Positions 12,101 through 20,426 of a stretch of DNA of 64,000 nucleotides are shown here, in pieces. Positions within the stretch are counted from its first letter, which is position 1. Each line of letters starts with the position of its first letter. Under the pieces are notes generated by a model. That model did not search any database, was not told where the DNA came from, and saw nothing but the letters and a program-made list of their open reading frames with translations. The stretch comes from Adenanthera pavonina. Taxonomy: Eukaryota > Streptophyta > Magnoliopsida > Fabales > Fabaceae. Position numbers and translations under genes: made by a program. The stretch covers positions 41,949,001 to 42,013,000 of the forward strand of contig JAIVEN010000009.1 of assembly GCA_026686845.1 (NCBI GenBank), written 5' to 3'.

Positions 12101-14577
12101 CTGGTTGGAGAGTGTGCATGGACTACCGCAAGCTAAATGTCGCCACACGGAAAGATCACTTCCCCCTACCTTTCATTGATCAAATGCTCGATAGATTGGC
12201 CGGCAAGGACTTCTTCTGTTTTTTGGATGGCTATTCGGGATATAATCAAATTGCCATTGCTCCAGAGGACCAAGAAAAGACCACCTTCACTTGTCCATAT
12301 GGCACATTTGCATTTCGGAGGATGCCCTTTGGTCTATGTAACGCACCGGCAACTTTTCAAAGGTGTATGATGTCCATATTCGCTGATATGATTAAAAAGA
12401 CTATGGAGGTGTTTATGGATGATTTCTCGGTGTTCGGGGAATCTTTTGACGAATGCCTTTACAATCTAGCAGATGTCTTAAAACGATGTGAAGAAACCAA
12501 TCTTGTACTCAATTGGGAGAAATGTCATTTCATGGTGCGTGAAGGCATTGTACTGGGCCATAAGGTGTCTAAAAATGGCTTAGAAGTTGATAAAGCAAAG
12601 ATTGAGGTGATTGACCAACTGCCTCCACCCACCAACGTGAAGGGTATCCGAAGCTTCCTTGGTCATGCGGGTTTCTATCGTCGCTTCATCAAAGACTTCT
12701 CCAAGATAGCTAAGCCTTTATGCCTCTTGTTGGAGAAGGATGTGGAGTTTAAATTTGGCGAAAAGTGTCTTGAGGCTTTTGAAGAACTCAAAAGAAGATT
12801 AGTAGAAGCACCAGTCATTGTAGCTCCTGATTGGAACCTTCCATTCGATATAATGTGTGATGCTAGTGACTTTGCCGTGGGGGCTGTTTTGGGTCAGAGA
12901 AAAGACAAGATTTTTCACCCTATATACTATGCTAGCAAAACTCTTGATGATGCTCAAGAGAATTACACGACCACAGAGAAGGAGATGCTAGCCATAGTGT
13001 TTGCTTTTGGCAAATTTAGGCCATATCTTGTTGGTGCTAAGGTAACAGTATTCACTGATCACGCTGCCATTAAGTATCTATTTAGCAAGAAGGAGTCAAA
13101 GGGGCGGTTGATAAGATGGGTTTTATTGCTGCAAGAGTTTGACTTAGAGATTGTTGACAAAAAGGGCTCAGAAAACCAAGTGGCAGACCATCTGTCAAGA
13201 TTGGACAGCAATGCACAAATTGATGATGAAGGTGCCATCCATGAAAAATTTCCTGATGAACAACTCTTTGCTATTGAGGATGTAATGGATCCTTGGTATG
13301 CTGACATTGTAAACTATTTGGCTTGTGATGTGACACCCCCTGATTTGAAGCCATATCAATTGAAGAAATTCTTGCATGAAGCAAAATACTATATCTGGGA
13401 TGAGCCTTACCTCTTTAGGCGATGTGCAGATTCGTTGATTAGACGGTGTGTACCAGAAAGTGAGCAACAAGCAATACTTCATGGCTGCCATGATTCTGAA
13501 TATGGAGGGCATTTTGGGGGGGAGAAAACAGCAGCCAAGGTGCTTCAATGTGGTTTCTTCTGGCCAACTCTATTCAAAGACTCGTACGAGTTTGTGCTTA
13601 AGTGTGATAGATGTCAAAGAGTGGGAAACATCTCTAGGAGAAATGAAATGCCCCTCACCAACATCCTTGAAGTGGAGTTATTTGATGTTTGGGGGATAGA
13701 CTTTATGGGACCACTGCCCAAATCCTTCAATAATCAATATATTCTCGTGGCAGTGGATTATGTCTCCAAATGGGTGGAAGCCACTGCTTGTGTGGCTAAT
13801 GATGCTAAAACGGTGATTAAGTTCTTGAAGAAGCACATCTTCACCAGATTTGGAACTCCACGAGCCATTATCAGTGACGGGGGTACTCATTTCTGTAACA
13901 GCCAATTTCGAGCTCTCTTGAGAAAATATGGTGTGAAGCACAAAGTGGCCCTTGCCTACCATCCTCAGTCCAATGGGCAAGCTGAAATTTCAAATAGAGA
14001 GATCAAAACCATTCTAGAGAAGACTGTGGGTGTAACTAGGCGGGATTGGGCTGCTAAACTTGATGATGCATTGTGGGCATATCGCACAGCCTATAAAACG
14101 CCCATTGGGATGTCACCATACCGACTTGTCTTTGGCAAGGCTTGTCACTTGCCCATAGAGTTAGAGCATAGTGCTTATTGGGCCATAAAAAAGCTCAATT
14201 TTGATCTGAAGGTGGTAGGTGAAAGAAGATTACTGCAGTTGAATGAACTTGAAGAATTACGTCTCAATGCTTACGAGAGCTCAAGGCTATATAAGGAAAG
14301 AACAAAGAAGTTACATGATCAGAGAATTCTGCCCAAAGCCTTTGTGCCAGGCCAAAAGGTGCTCCTTTACAACTCACGGCTTAAATTGTTTCCAGGCAAG
14401 CTCAAATCCAGGTGGTCAGGACCATTCACCGTGATTCAAACCTTTTCTCATGGAGCTGTGGAACTAGTAGGAAATGATGGTGAAAAGTTCAAGGTTAATG
14501 GACAGAGACTTAAGCATTATTGGGGCGGAGACGTGGATCGTCAAACCTCTACCCTCCATCTGTCAGAGCATAGCTAG
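9112..14577 (+). CDS. Gag-pol polyprotein of the Athila element
   Basis: One open frame of 1,821 residues from the first in-frame ATG (9112). The open stretch begins earlier, but only with non-ATG codons. Order of domains: retrotransposon gag (about residues 60-260), a zinc knuckle at 313-325 (CEQCGEGHGMEQC, with three rather than four residues between the second Cys and the His), a lysine/glutamate-rich linker, aspartic protease (active site D658-L-G), reverse transcriptase with F-M-D-D (catalytic Asp 1103-1104), RNase H (CDASDFAVGAVL...), and integrase with an HHCC zinc finger (HDSEYGGHF...CDRCQR) and a D1530, D1589, E1625 triad (35 residues between the last two). The order PR-RT-RH-INT is that of Ty3/gypsy. 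No stop or frameshift is present and all catalytic residues are kept, so it may be functional. Gag and pol share one frame, so no frameshift signal is needed. Confidence 0.95.
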   Translation: MQGLDPDRFEVILEGENIFEGGTPNTHTPEPQETPTMNDGEADENDVRTLDDFISRENEGYHSSIRMPDIQARNFEVKQTMLQLLQMNGQFGGTYAEDPNAHLTTFVEVCDSFKQNGVSKDALRLRLFPLSLRDKAKAWLNSLPEQSIDNWDELARRFRARFFPRGRRASLRGELLSFEQEPGELFHEAWERFKDKMKQCPNHAQQKWVLLEAFWNGLDDDSLNMLDAASNGTIGNMTVNELYKLYENLAANTMQKANRRRTIKKKDYSQAASSTNEILDHLNALNRRFDNLEMQVKRGNAMGVNAIQSAMGCEQCGEGHGMEQCPYAMENVNYLNNFQRGPNNPQNNPFSQTYNPGWRNHLNFSWSQGQKMNQPSSSGIRPNHPPGFQPQARQFPIKEEESKMEKMLSQILANQETARAETKATFAIHETAIKNLEVQMGSMASQLNALQKGGLPSDTIPNPRREGKEECKAVTLRSGKQLPEIIDPKVNDGGDEGVVVQEENESRKEEIVKNSGEENGVEGDKREVEGKDDNNGEKLSGEKRKQEEIIKKMTPPLPFPRRFKKQKEDKQFKKFLDIFKQLHINLPLTDALEQMPAYVKFLKDMLSKKRRFNEFETVALTKSCTDIIKNLPQKLSDPGSFVVPCEMGKMTIGRALCDLGSSVNLLPLSVFKKMQLGEARPTTVTLQLADRSLVYPKGIIEDVLVRVGKFIFPADFIILDCEVDQEMPLILGRPFLATGRALIDVEKGEITWRVGEEKLTFNMFKAIKAPNKPEECCFTDVIDQVVHEEFHKSIAQDPLEALLIGCKMEGEEFEECLALINASSTISKKRIAFESLDASSIEKTPLKPSLVEPPTLELKALPTHLKYVYLGGDNTLPIIIASDLNEDQERQLLNVLKAYKRAIGWTIADIKGISPSICMHKIFLEDNHKTSIEHQRRLNPIMKDVVKKEILKWLDAGIVYPISDSSWVSPVQCVPKKGGMTVVANTHNELILTRTVTGWRVCMDYRKLNVATRKDHFPLPFIDQMLDRLAGKDFFCFLDGYSGYNQIAIAPEDQEKTTFTCPYGTFAFRRMPFGLCNAPATFQRCMMSIFADMIKKTMEVFMDDFSVFGESFDECLYNLADVLKRCEETNLVLNWEKCHFMVREGIVLGHKVSKNGLEVDKAKIEVIDQLPPPTNVKGIRSFLGHAGFYRRFIKDFSKIAKPLCLLLEKDVEFKFGEKCLEAFEELKRRLVEAPVIVAPDWNLPFDIMCDASDFAVGAVLGQRKDKIFHPIYYASKTLDDAQENYTTTEKEMLAIVFAFGKFRPYLVGAKVTVFTDHAAIKYLFSKKESKGRLIRWVLLLQEFDLEIVDKKGSENQVADHLSRLDSNAQIDDEGAIHEKFPDEQLFAIEDVMDPWYADIVNYLACDVTPPDLKPYQLKKFLHEAKYYIWDEPYLFRRCADSLIRRCVPESEQQAILHGCHDSEYGGHFGGEKTAAKVLQCGFFWPTLFKDSYEFVLKCDRCQRVGNISRRNEMPLTNILEVELFDVWGIDFMGPLPKSFNNQYILVAVDYVSKWVEATACVANDAKTVIKFLKKHIFTRFGTPRAIISDGGTHFCNSQFRALLRKYGVKHKVALAYHPQSNGQAEISNREIKTILEKTVGVTRRDWAAKLDDALWAYRTAYKTPIGMSPYRLVFGKACHLPIELEHSAYWAIKKLNFDLKVVGERRLLQLNELEELRLNAYESSRLYKERTKKLHDQRILPKAFVPGQKVLLYNSRLKLFPGKLKSRWSGPFTVIQTFSHGAVELVGNDGEKFKVNGQRLKHYWGGDVDRQTSTLHLSEHS

Positions 14578-14610
14578 TGTGGTGAACAGTCGGGCTGGCG
14601 ACTATAAAAC

Positions 14611-14635
14611 TAGCGCTTCTTGGGAGGCAACCCAA
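14611..14635 (+). other. Conserved Athila motif after pol
   Basis: Shortly after the pol stop lies CTTGGGAGGCAACCCAA, a short stem-forming block (TTGGG...CCCAA) that I recognise as recurring just downstream of pol in Athila-like elements of many plants. Its function is not known to me. Confidence 0.6.
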
Positions 14636-14639
14636 ACTC

Positions 14640-16256
14640 TGTAACGTGTATCTTGCATTGTTATATTAGTGATGTGTCTTGTACAGTTGATTTTCTATTT
14701 GTTCTTGGTTCGTGGTTTTAATGTAGGTAGAGTCAGTGCAGCTCTGGACCCCAAGAAAACAAATTCATGACAAAGATCAAAGCAATACTGAAGTGGACAT
14801 GGCATATCAATAGGGAAGTCACTAAACTCAATTCTCAGTTCAAATCCCATGTCTGCATGTACTGGTGATAGCTAAGCTTTGCAGACTGATTTTGAGCAAC
14901 TTACTAAACGATTTTTAAGCATGAACAATTGAGCATGATTGAAAAGTGCTAAGCTGTAGTAATGGAATTGAATAGAATTTGAAAGATGGCCTGTGCTTTT
15001 GATTGCCATTGTGTGCCTATCTTAATTGTTGTAAACATGAGGTGAGGAATGTGTTTCTCAAGTGTGTTTACTGCTGCTTAACCAGAGACTCAGAAAGAAT
15101 ATTACGCCGCGGCCTGATATTACATAGCCGTGGCGAAAAAGAAACAGAGAGGACCTCATTCTGGGTGTCTCCACGCCGCGGCCCAAGAAACATGGCCGCG
15201 GCTAAAAAAGTCCAGAAGAGGGAATTTCTGGGTTTCTCTACGCCGCGGCGTACTGCTGCCCGTGCCCGCGAACCACGATTTTCGCCGCGGCCATTGGTTT
15301 TTAGCCGCGGCTAAACCTGACAGAAGACTTAAAAGACAGCCTTCCCCGCGTGTTCTGAACCCTAAATTCATTTTACCTCTTCGAGCCGCAGCATCTCTCC
15401 TCACCTCCATCTCCGGCCGCCGCCCCTGTCCCCTCAATCCCTCACCAAAATCCAACCAAATCCATCTCCCTCGGACTTCATCACCCTCCCTCGCATCCCT
15501 CGCCTCCAAACCCACACCCCCATACCTCCACGATCCCATTCCCTCGGACCACCCACCGTAGCCCCACCCACACCTTCGGCCAAGCTCGGTGCTCCTTCTC
15601 CATTTTTTTTTCCAACGTCTCCTCGGTCAACGTGGGTTGGTGGCCTCTCTCCACCTCCTTGCCTCTCTGCTCAATTTTGGGTAACGCTCCCACCCTCAAT
15701 TGAGCTCAGTTGTAGAATATTCATAGGCTAGGTTGTACAGTTTGTGTGTCCAATTTTATTTGTCCAATAGGGAGTATTTGGGTCTTATGGATTCCAGCTG
15801 GTTTGAAAATTTAGCTTGAGTCTGATTGGAGTCTTTTGGCTGTTGATATTGACTCTGTGTCGAGACCATTTGCATGCAATTTGCCTATGTTTGGGATTGT
15901 AGGCCGGTGTTAAATACTTTATTCTTATGTTGACCTGTGGTCCCATGCTTTGTCGCCCTCATGTCTGCCATTTGCCATTACTTTATAACTCTTCCCATGT
16001 TTTGCTGCTGGACTGTGTCCATTGTTCTGCCTCTTGGTGGTCCCCTGTTGTCGCTTATCGTGAGTGGTTCCTTTTGTTAATTGTCTTCAGCTTATTATGC
16101 TATTTTGTATGTTGGTGGGTCAGGCTATTGTCTTCAACTTGTAGTAGGTCTCTTGTTTGTAGCCTGTTGTGGTCCCACGGTTAAGTTGTGCTTCTGTCTT
16201 TTGAGGTCTTTGGGCTGGCTGTCCTTTATCTGTCCAATGATTACTTCTTTGCAGGT
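14640..16256 (+). other. Spacer between pol and ORF3
   Basis: 1.6 kb without a credible gene. It holds a GC-rich block of paired palindromes (15106-15311), a pyrimidine-rich, gene-leader-like block (15340-15680), and a T-rich tract ending in a strong splice acceptor just before ORF3 (TTCTTTGCAG, 16245-16254). Open frames at 15130-15561 (plus) and 15156-15539 (minus) come from skewed composition and the former lacks an ATG start. Confidence 0.6.
15106..15311. repeat. Array of paired GCCGCGGC palindromes
   Basis: GCCGCGGC starts at 15106, 15175, 15195, 15242, 15284 and 15304, with a decayed copy GCCGTGGC at 15127. They form pairs 15106/15127 (21 bp), 15175/15195 (20 bp) and 15284/15304 (20 bp), with a lone copy at 15242. 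The pairs sit in a longer, roughly 67-69 bp repeated unit containing CTGGGT(G/T)TCTC before each pair and TAAA or AAAA after it. The same pairs occur in both LTRs. Confidence 0.85.
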
Positions 16257-17348
16257 ATGGCCCGCACGAAACGAGCTACTCGATCACAGGCAGCACCTCC
16301 GCCTCCACCCCCACCTCAGCCTGAACAACCAGAAGAAGAGGAAAGAGTAGAGCTTGATAAACCCCGACCTCTCATTTTGGAGAAATACTTCCCCTATAAT
16401 AGTGACCTACGATTCTGGCAAGGGATAGAGGCCTACGGGTTTGGATTCTTGGCAGGGAAACGAGAAGGAGGATCTCTCACTATGGTCCGAGAGTTTTGTG
16501 CGGAGGCAGAAAAACGCACCTCTGTGCGGTGCAAGGTGCGGGGCACGTGGGTTGAAATTACTAAGTCCCTCATCCAGTCAACCTTCCAAATCCCTGTTGT
16601 GACCAATTGTAGGTATCGGTATTTTACTGAGAACACTGACGAGGTACCTTATCAGGGCATTGCCGAGCTGATTACTTTACCAGGCCGGGCCCATTGGCAC
16701 ATTGTTGATGGCGTCCACCGTCGCATCAAGCGGGCCCACTTGCATCGAACAGCGCGGTACTGGCTACACTTTATCTGTAATAATCTTGTACCAGTCAGCC
16801 ATTTGAGTGATGTTAATCGGGAACGGGCCCTCCTCATTTACTTATTCATACGCGGAGAGTCTGTAGATGCCGCCCAGCTCATTTTTTATTATCTCAAGAA
16901 TTCGGTCCCCAAGGCACATCTACCCATTGGATTTCCTCATTTCATCTCGGGGTTGTGCATAAAGGCAGGAGTGCCCCTGACACTGCAAAAGGTGGAACTC
17001 TTCCCACACAAGCAAGAGTTCAACTATGACTCCATCAGAGTAGCTGACATGGTGGAGCCTGGGGAGGAACAGCCACTGGCTGAGCACGGAGAGGTGGCAC
17101 CCATTGAGCAGCCTGCACCACCATCACCACCACGACCTGCTGAGGAGTATACGATGGAGCGCTTATTTCTTTATTTGCAGCAGGTCCATCAGGACGTCCG
17201 GCACATCAGTACCTCTCAAGCCAGGATGGACAGAAACATCCGGCGGCTGGCCCAGCATATGCAGGTCCCTCTATCCCCAGAGGACACAGCAGGACCGTCA
17301 GGGCATGGGGGGATGCCCGGAGTACAGGACCCCTCAGATGACAGCTAG
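16257..17348 (+). CDS. Athila ORF3, env-position protein (plant transposon protein family)
   Basis: 363 residues from the ATG at 16257 (MARTKRATRSQ). I chose this start because TTCTTTGCAG ends three bases before it, a strong splice acceptor, which suits expression from a spliced subgenomic RNA; the frame opens further upstream without support. The N-terminus is basic, then Pro-rich and Glu-rich. The middle (about residues 60-230, with WVEITKSLIQSTFQIP, ARYWLHFICNNLVPVSHLS and RALLIYLFIRGESVDAAQLI) resembles the domain called putative plant transposon protein that lies in the env position of Athila/Calypso elements. The C-terminus has a Pro-rich stretch and a possible coiled coil. I see no signal peptide or membrane anchor, so calling it an envelope would be wrong. 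Its role is unknown. Confidence 0.8.
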   Translation: MARTKRATRSQAAPPPPPPPQPEQPEEEERVELDKPRPLILEKYFPYNSDLRFWQGIEAYGFGFLAGKREGGSLTMVREFCAEAEKRTSVRCKVRGTWVEITKSLIQSTFQIPVVTNCRYRYFTENTDEVPYQGIAELITLPGRAHWHIVDGVHRRIKRAHLHRTARYWLHFICNNLVPVSHLSDVNRERALLIYLFIRGESVDAAQLIFYYLKNSVPKAHLPIGFPHFISGLCIKAGVPLTLQKVELFPHKQEFNYDSIRVADMVEPGEEQPLAEHGEVAPIEQPAPPSPPRPAEEYTMERLFLYLQQVHQDVRHISTSQARMDRNIRRLAQHMQVPLSPEDTAGPSGHGGMPGVQDPSDDS

Positions 17349-18976
17349 CACTAGACTTTTCTTTTGTCCTGTTCTACTTTTGCTCTTTGTTTAGAACTCT
17401 TATTCCTAGTCTTTTCATTGTCGTCCATTATTTATGTTGCAGTTTTCATCTCTTTCTGTGAACCTTGGTTTTAGTTGTTGGCTGGAACTCACTCTGTTGC
17501 AATTCTTGGATTAGTTTGATTTCTTTAGTTGAGACATTAGTTGCTGCGTTTAGTTATTGCTTTAACTGCTTTTGCATATTCTTTTTGTCCTTTCATGCAG
17601 TTTTATCTGTTTGTCTTGTGATACTGTGTGAGAGATGCCCCTCATTTTACCCCGGTGCACTAGTCCTAACATTGAGGACAATGTCCCATTTAAGTTTGGG
17701 GGTGAGGGATGCTTTTGTTTGTTGGGCTGAAGTGATGTGGCTTTAAACTTTTACCATTACTCTTCCTCCTTTCAAATTTTTACTTTGAGCTAGATTGTTG
17801 AGTTATCTTTTGAATTGAATGCATGAACCCAATGATTGTGGAGTGTTTTAAATTATAGATTTCTCAGGAAAGGTATGTAATGCGTATAGCTACTTGAATT
17901 ACAATGTCAATTTCTGGTTTTATGGTGATTTTGAAGAAACTTTCTGCGCACAATAATTGAGGAACAATTTGAATGCTTGTATTAAGAGAGAATAGTAGCA
18001 AATTGATGTGCATAGATTGTTTGAATGTCATCACTCTAGAACCTATCTTGGAACCTCTTGAGGCTAATCAAGGACTTCATGTATTTATGGGAAATGATTT
18101 GGGCATTCTTTAAAATGCGTTTGAGCCTTTCATGCCTACCATGAGGAATATTTAATCACTTGATCCCCATTTGAGCCTTAAATTGAAAAACCATGTGAAT
18201 TTTCTTGTGAGAACCCTATATTAAACCTTATCCACTTAGCCTGAAAAACCATAAATTACCCTTAATCTTGAGATAATTGATAAGTCATGAGTGGTAAGTA
18301 GAGATGGTGAAGGCAGGGGAAATGAGGTAAATTGTATATTTGGGGTACAGGATTAATTGTGCTTGGGTATATTAGTTGCACACTCTGAAAAAAAAAAAAA
18401 ACTATCGAAAATGAGCAAAAGTCAAAGAATGTTTGTGGTGCAGATGCTCATTAAGAGATAAGTTTGGGGGGTTTGTTACTTGGTTTCATATAGTATCTCA
18501 AAGTTCAAAATAAGGAAGAGAGATGATATGTAATGCATCATTTATCTCAAGATATTTGCTATCCCTCTTACCTCTTCATTTCAGTAAGCTATTAAACCTG
18601 GCCACGCTACAAGCCTAAAAGTCCCATTGATCTCAAGGGTATATGGTGGTTATCTTATAAGTGGAGAGGGGGGAAAAGGGTTAGGCATATGAAGTGTTGA
18701 TGTTGAAGCATCTTATGCAGATTGGAGTGTTGTTTTCAATCTTGATACTTGTAGGAAAGTTGCTCTTTGATTAATCACACACACACTCTTTGAAATTTCT
18801 AAAAAACTGGTTATTGGATTGAAAGTCATGTAGCTATGGTCATTTGACTCATTTCTTTGTTATTTATTTTCAGTGGCACTTGGTGAGGAGAAAGTTCATG
18901 CTATTATAGTAATTAGATAACTTATGCAATCTAGCTGGTTTTCTTCATTCAGTTTACTCGAGGACGAGTAATTGTT
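17349..18976 (+). other. 3' non-coding tail of the Athila element
   Basis: 1.6 kb with no gene. It contains an internal hairpin plus polypurine tract (17669-17704), a shorter similar tract (AAGTTTGGGGGGTTTG near 18461) and the terminal hairpin before the true polypurine tract. Confidence 0.6.
17669..17704 (+). other. Internal hairpin plus polypurine-tract copy
   Basis: ACATTG-AGGA-CAATGT is a perfect 6-bp stem with an AGGA loop, followed 6 bp later by TAAGTTTGGGGGTG. The same arrangement, stem with AGGA loop then the identical purine tract, ends the element at 18954-18990. It could prime internal plus-strand synthesis or be a duplication relic. Confidence 0.6.
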
Positions 18977-18990
18977 TAAGTTTGGGGGTG
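18954..18990 (+). other. Hairpin and polypurine tract at the 3' LTR
   Basis: TTACTCG-AGGA-CGAGTAA forms a 7-bp stem; TAAGTTTGGGGGTG (18977-18990) abuts the 3' LTR and is the polypurine tract that primes plus-strand DNA synthesis. Confidence 0.85.
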
Positions 18991-20426
18991 TGTTAATCAT
19001 ACCAAATTACATCATTTCAGCACCTTTTTCTGTTGTTACGTATTCATATATGTACATACTTGATGCTCAGGTTAGGAAAATGTGAATTGTAATCCTAATG
19101 ATGCTAATGATGCATGATAGCATATTTTTATCTGATGATGCATTATTTTTATCTCCATGAAAGAATTTTAAATCCTCATCTTTATTGTAGGCCTAATAGG
19201 AATCTTTATTGTAGGCCTAATAGGAAAGCATGGGATAAGATTGGATTGGAGTACCTTTGGGAGAACACTGAAGAAAAGAGGGAATGAGCTTCTGGAGAGT
19301 CCACGCCGCGGCTGAAAGAATGAGGCCGCGGCCTAAAGCAGACAGTGACAAACAAAGGGTTAAGCCCAAATTCACCAAGCCGCGGCCAGGATCCTGTAGC
19401 CGCGGCGCGAACCCTCGTCAGCAAAACGCAGAGCTTCACTCGAACGTAGTATTTGAGGGGAGAGCGAGGGCACGAGAGAGGACACTTCGGGGAGAAGCTT
19501 GGGAGTGCTAGGGTTTAAATCTTGAAGGAGATTGAAGCCAACGTGGGGGGTTCGAGGAGATTGAAGCCAACGTGGGGGGTTCGAGGAGATTGAAGCTTCC
19601 ATCTTGGTTCTCTTGCATCTCTTTCCTTCCTGTTTGCTTCAGCTTTATTCAATAATGCTATTGATTGGGATACGTATGGTTATGATGTTGTTGAGCATGA
19701 CTGGCTAGTACTCCATCTCTAGGATTATTCTGAACTCTTGTATGGATTGAATATTCGTTTCTTTATTATAATTGTGATTAATGCAATCGTTATGGTGATT
19801 TAACTCTAATCGTAATGCTTCTTATTACTTGGCCATCAATAAGATTGTCCAGTTTATTTAAGTTATACTTGAGAGAGTTAACTTACATAGAGAATTGGAG
19901 TTTGATCATATGAGAACTTGAAGCTTGCTGAGTTAAGTGACGAGTTTTGTTAGTGGGATAGAGATATACTCACTAACCTCATATAGTGAATTAGGATTTG
20001 AAGTGAATGTGAGAGTTTAATTAACTAGTAAGAGATTATTTGATTAATTAAACTGAACAGCTATTTGGAGATTCGAGAGAGCACAAATAGTTAAAATAGC
20101 ATCCTGACTAGCATAATTTTGCATTAAGAACAATTATAAAAAAAGAGCTTAAGTGGGTATTCATGAAATACAAGGAGAATGGATAATTCTAGATCTTTTC
20201 GAATTTCACAAATCCTAATTATCCTTGCTACTGATCTCATACGCTTTTTAGGCTTAGTTGATATTAATTGAATAGCAAACTTTTAATTGATGTAGCTCAA
20301 ATTGATCGAAAATGCAATGTTCAACGTTTGACCACTTTGTGATCTAAGTCCCTGTGGAAACGATACTCACTCATCACTTTACTAGACCTCGGCCCGTATA
20401 CTTGCGGTTTATCTTGGTGGTGAACA
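18991..20426 (+). repeat. 3' LTR of the Athila element
   Basis: 1,436 bp, aligned without gaps to the 5' LTR by eye. It differs at about nine sites, all A/G or C/T changes. Palindrome pairs lie at 19305/19325 and 19379/19399, all intact in this copy. Ends GTGAACA, followed by the CAGAT duplication. Confidence 0.95.

Larger units (their letters stand above)
7480..20426 (+). mobile_element. Complete Athila-clade Ty3 LTR retrotransposon, 12.9 kb
   Basis: Bounded by two 1,436-bp LTRs that start TGTTAATC and end GTGAACA, with a 5-bp target duplication CAGAT at 7475-7479 and 20427-20431. It contains in order a primer site complementary to plant tRNA-Asp, one uninterrupted gag-pol frame, a 1.7-kb non-coding spacer, a third ORF of the type found in the env position of Athila elements, a 1.6-kb tail and a polypurine tract. 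Reading the LTRs side by side I count about nine differences, all transitions, i.e. roughly 0.6 percent, so the insertion is recent. Everything needed for autonomous transposition appears open. It landed in an already dead LINE. Confidence 0.95.

Noticed and set aside
15130..15561. Overlapping open frames on both strands in the Athila spacer
   Set aside because: They arise from GC skew and palindromes; the plus-strand frame starts at GTG, and the proteins are low-complexity Arg/Pro/Ser.
16257..17348. Calling Athila ORF3 an envelope protein
   Set aside because: There is no signal peptide, membrane anchor or glycosylated ectodomain; only its position is env-like.
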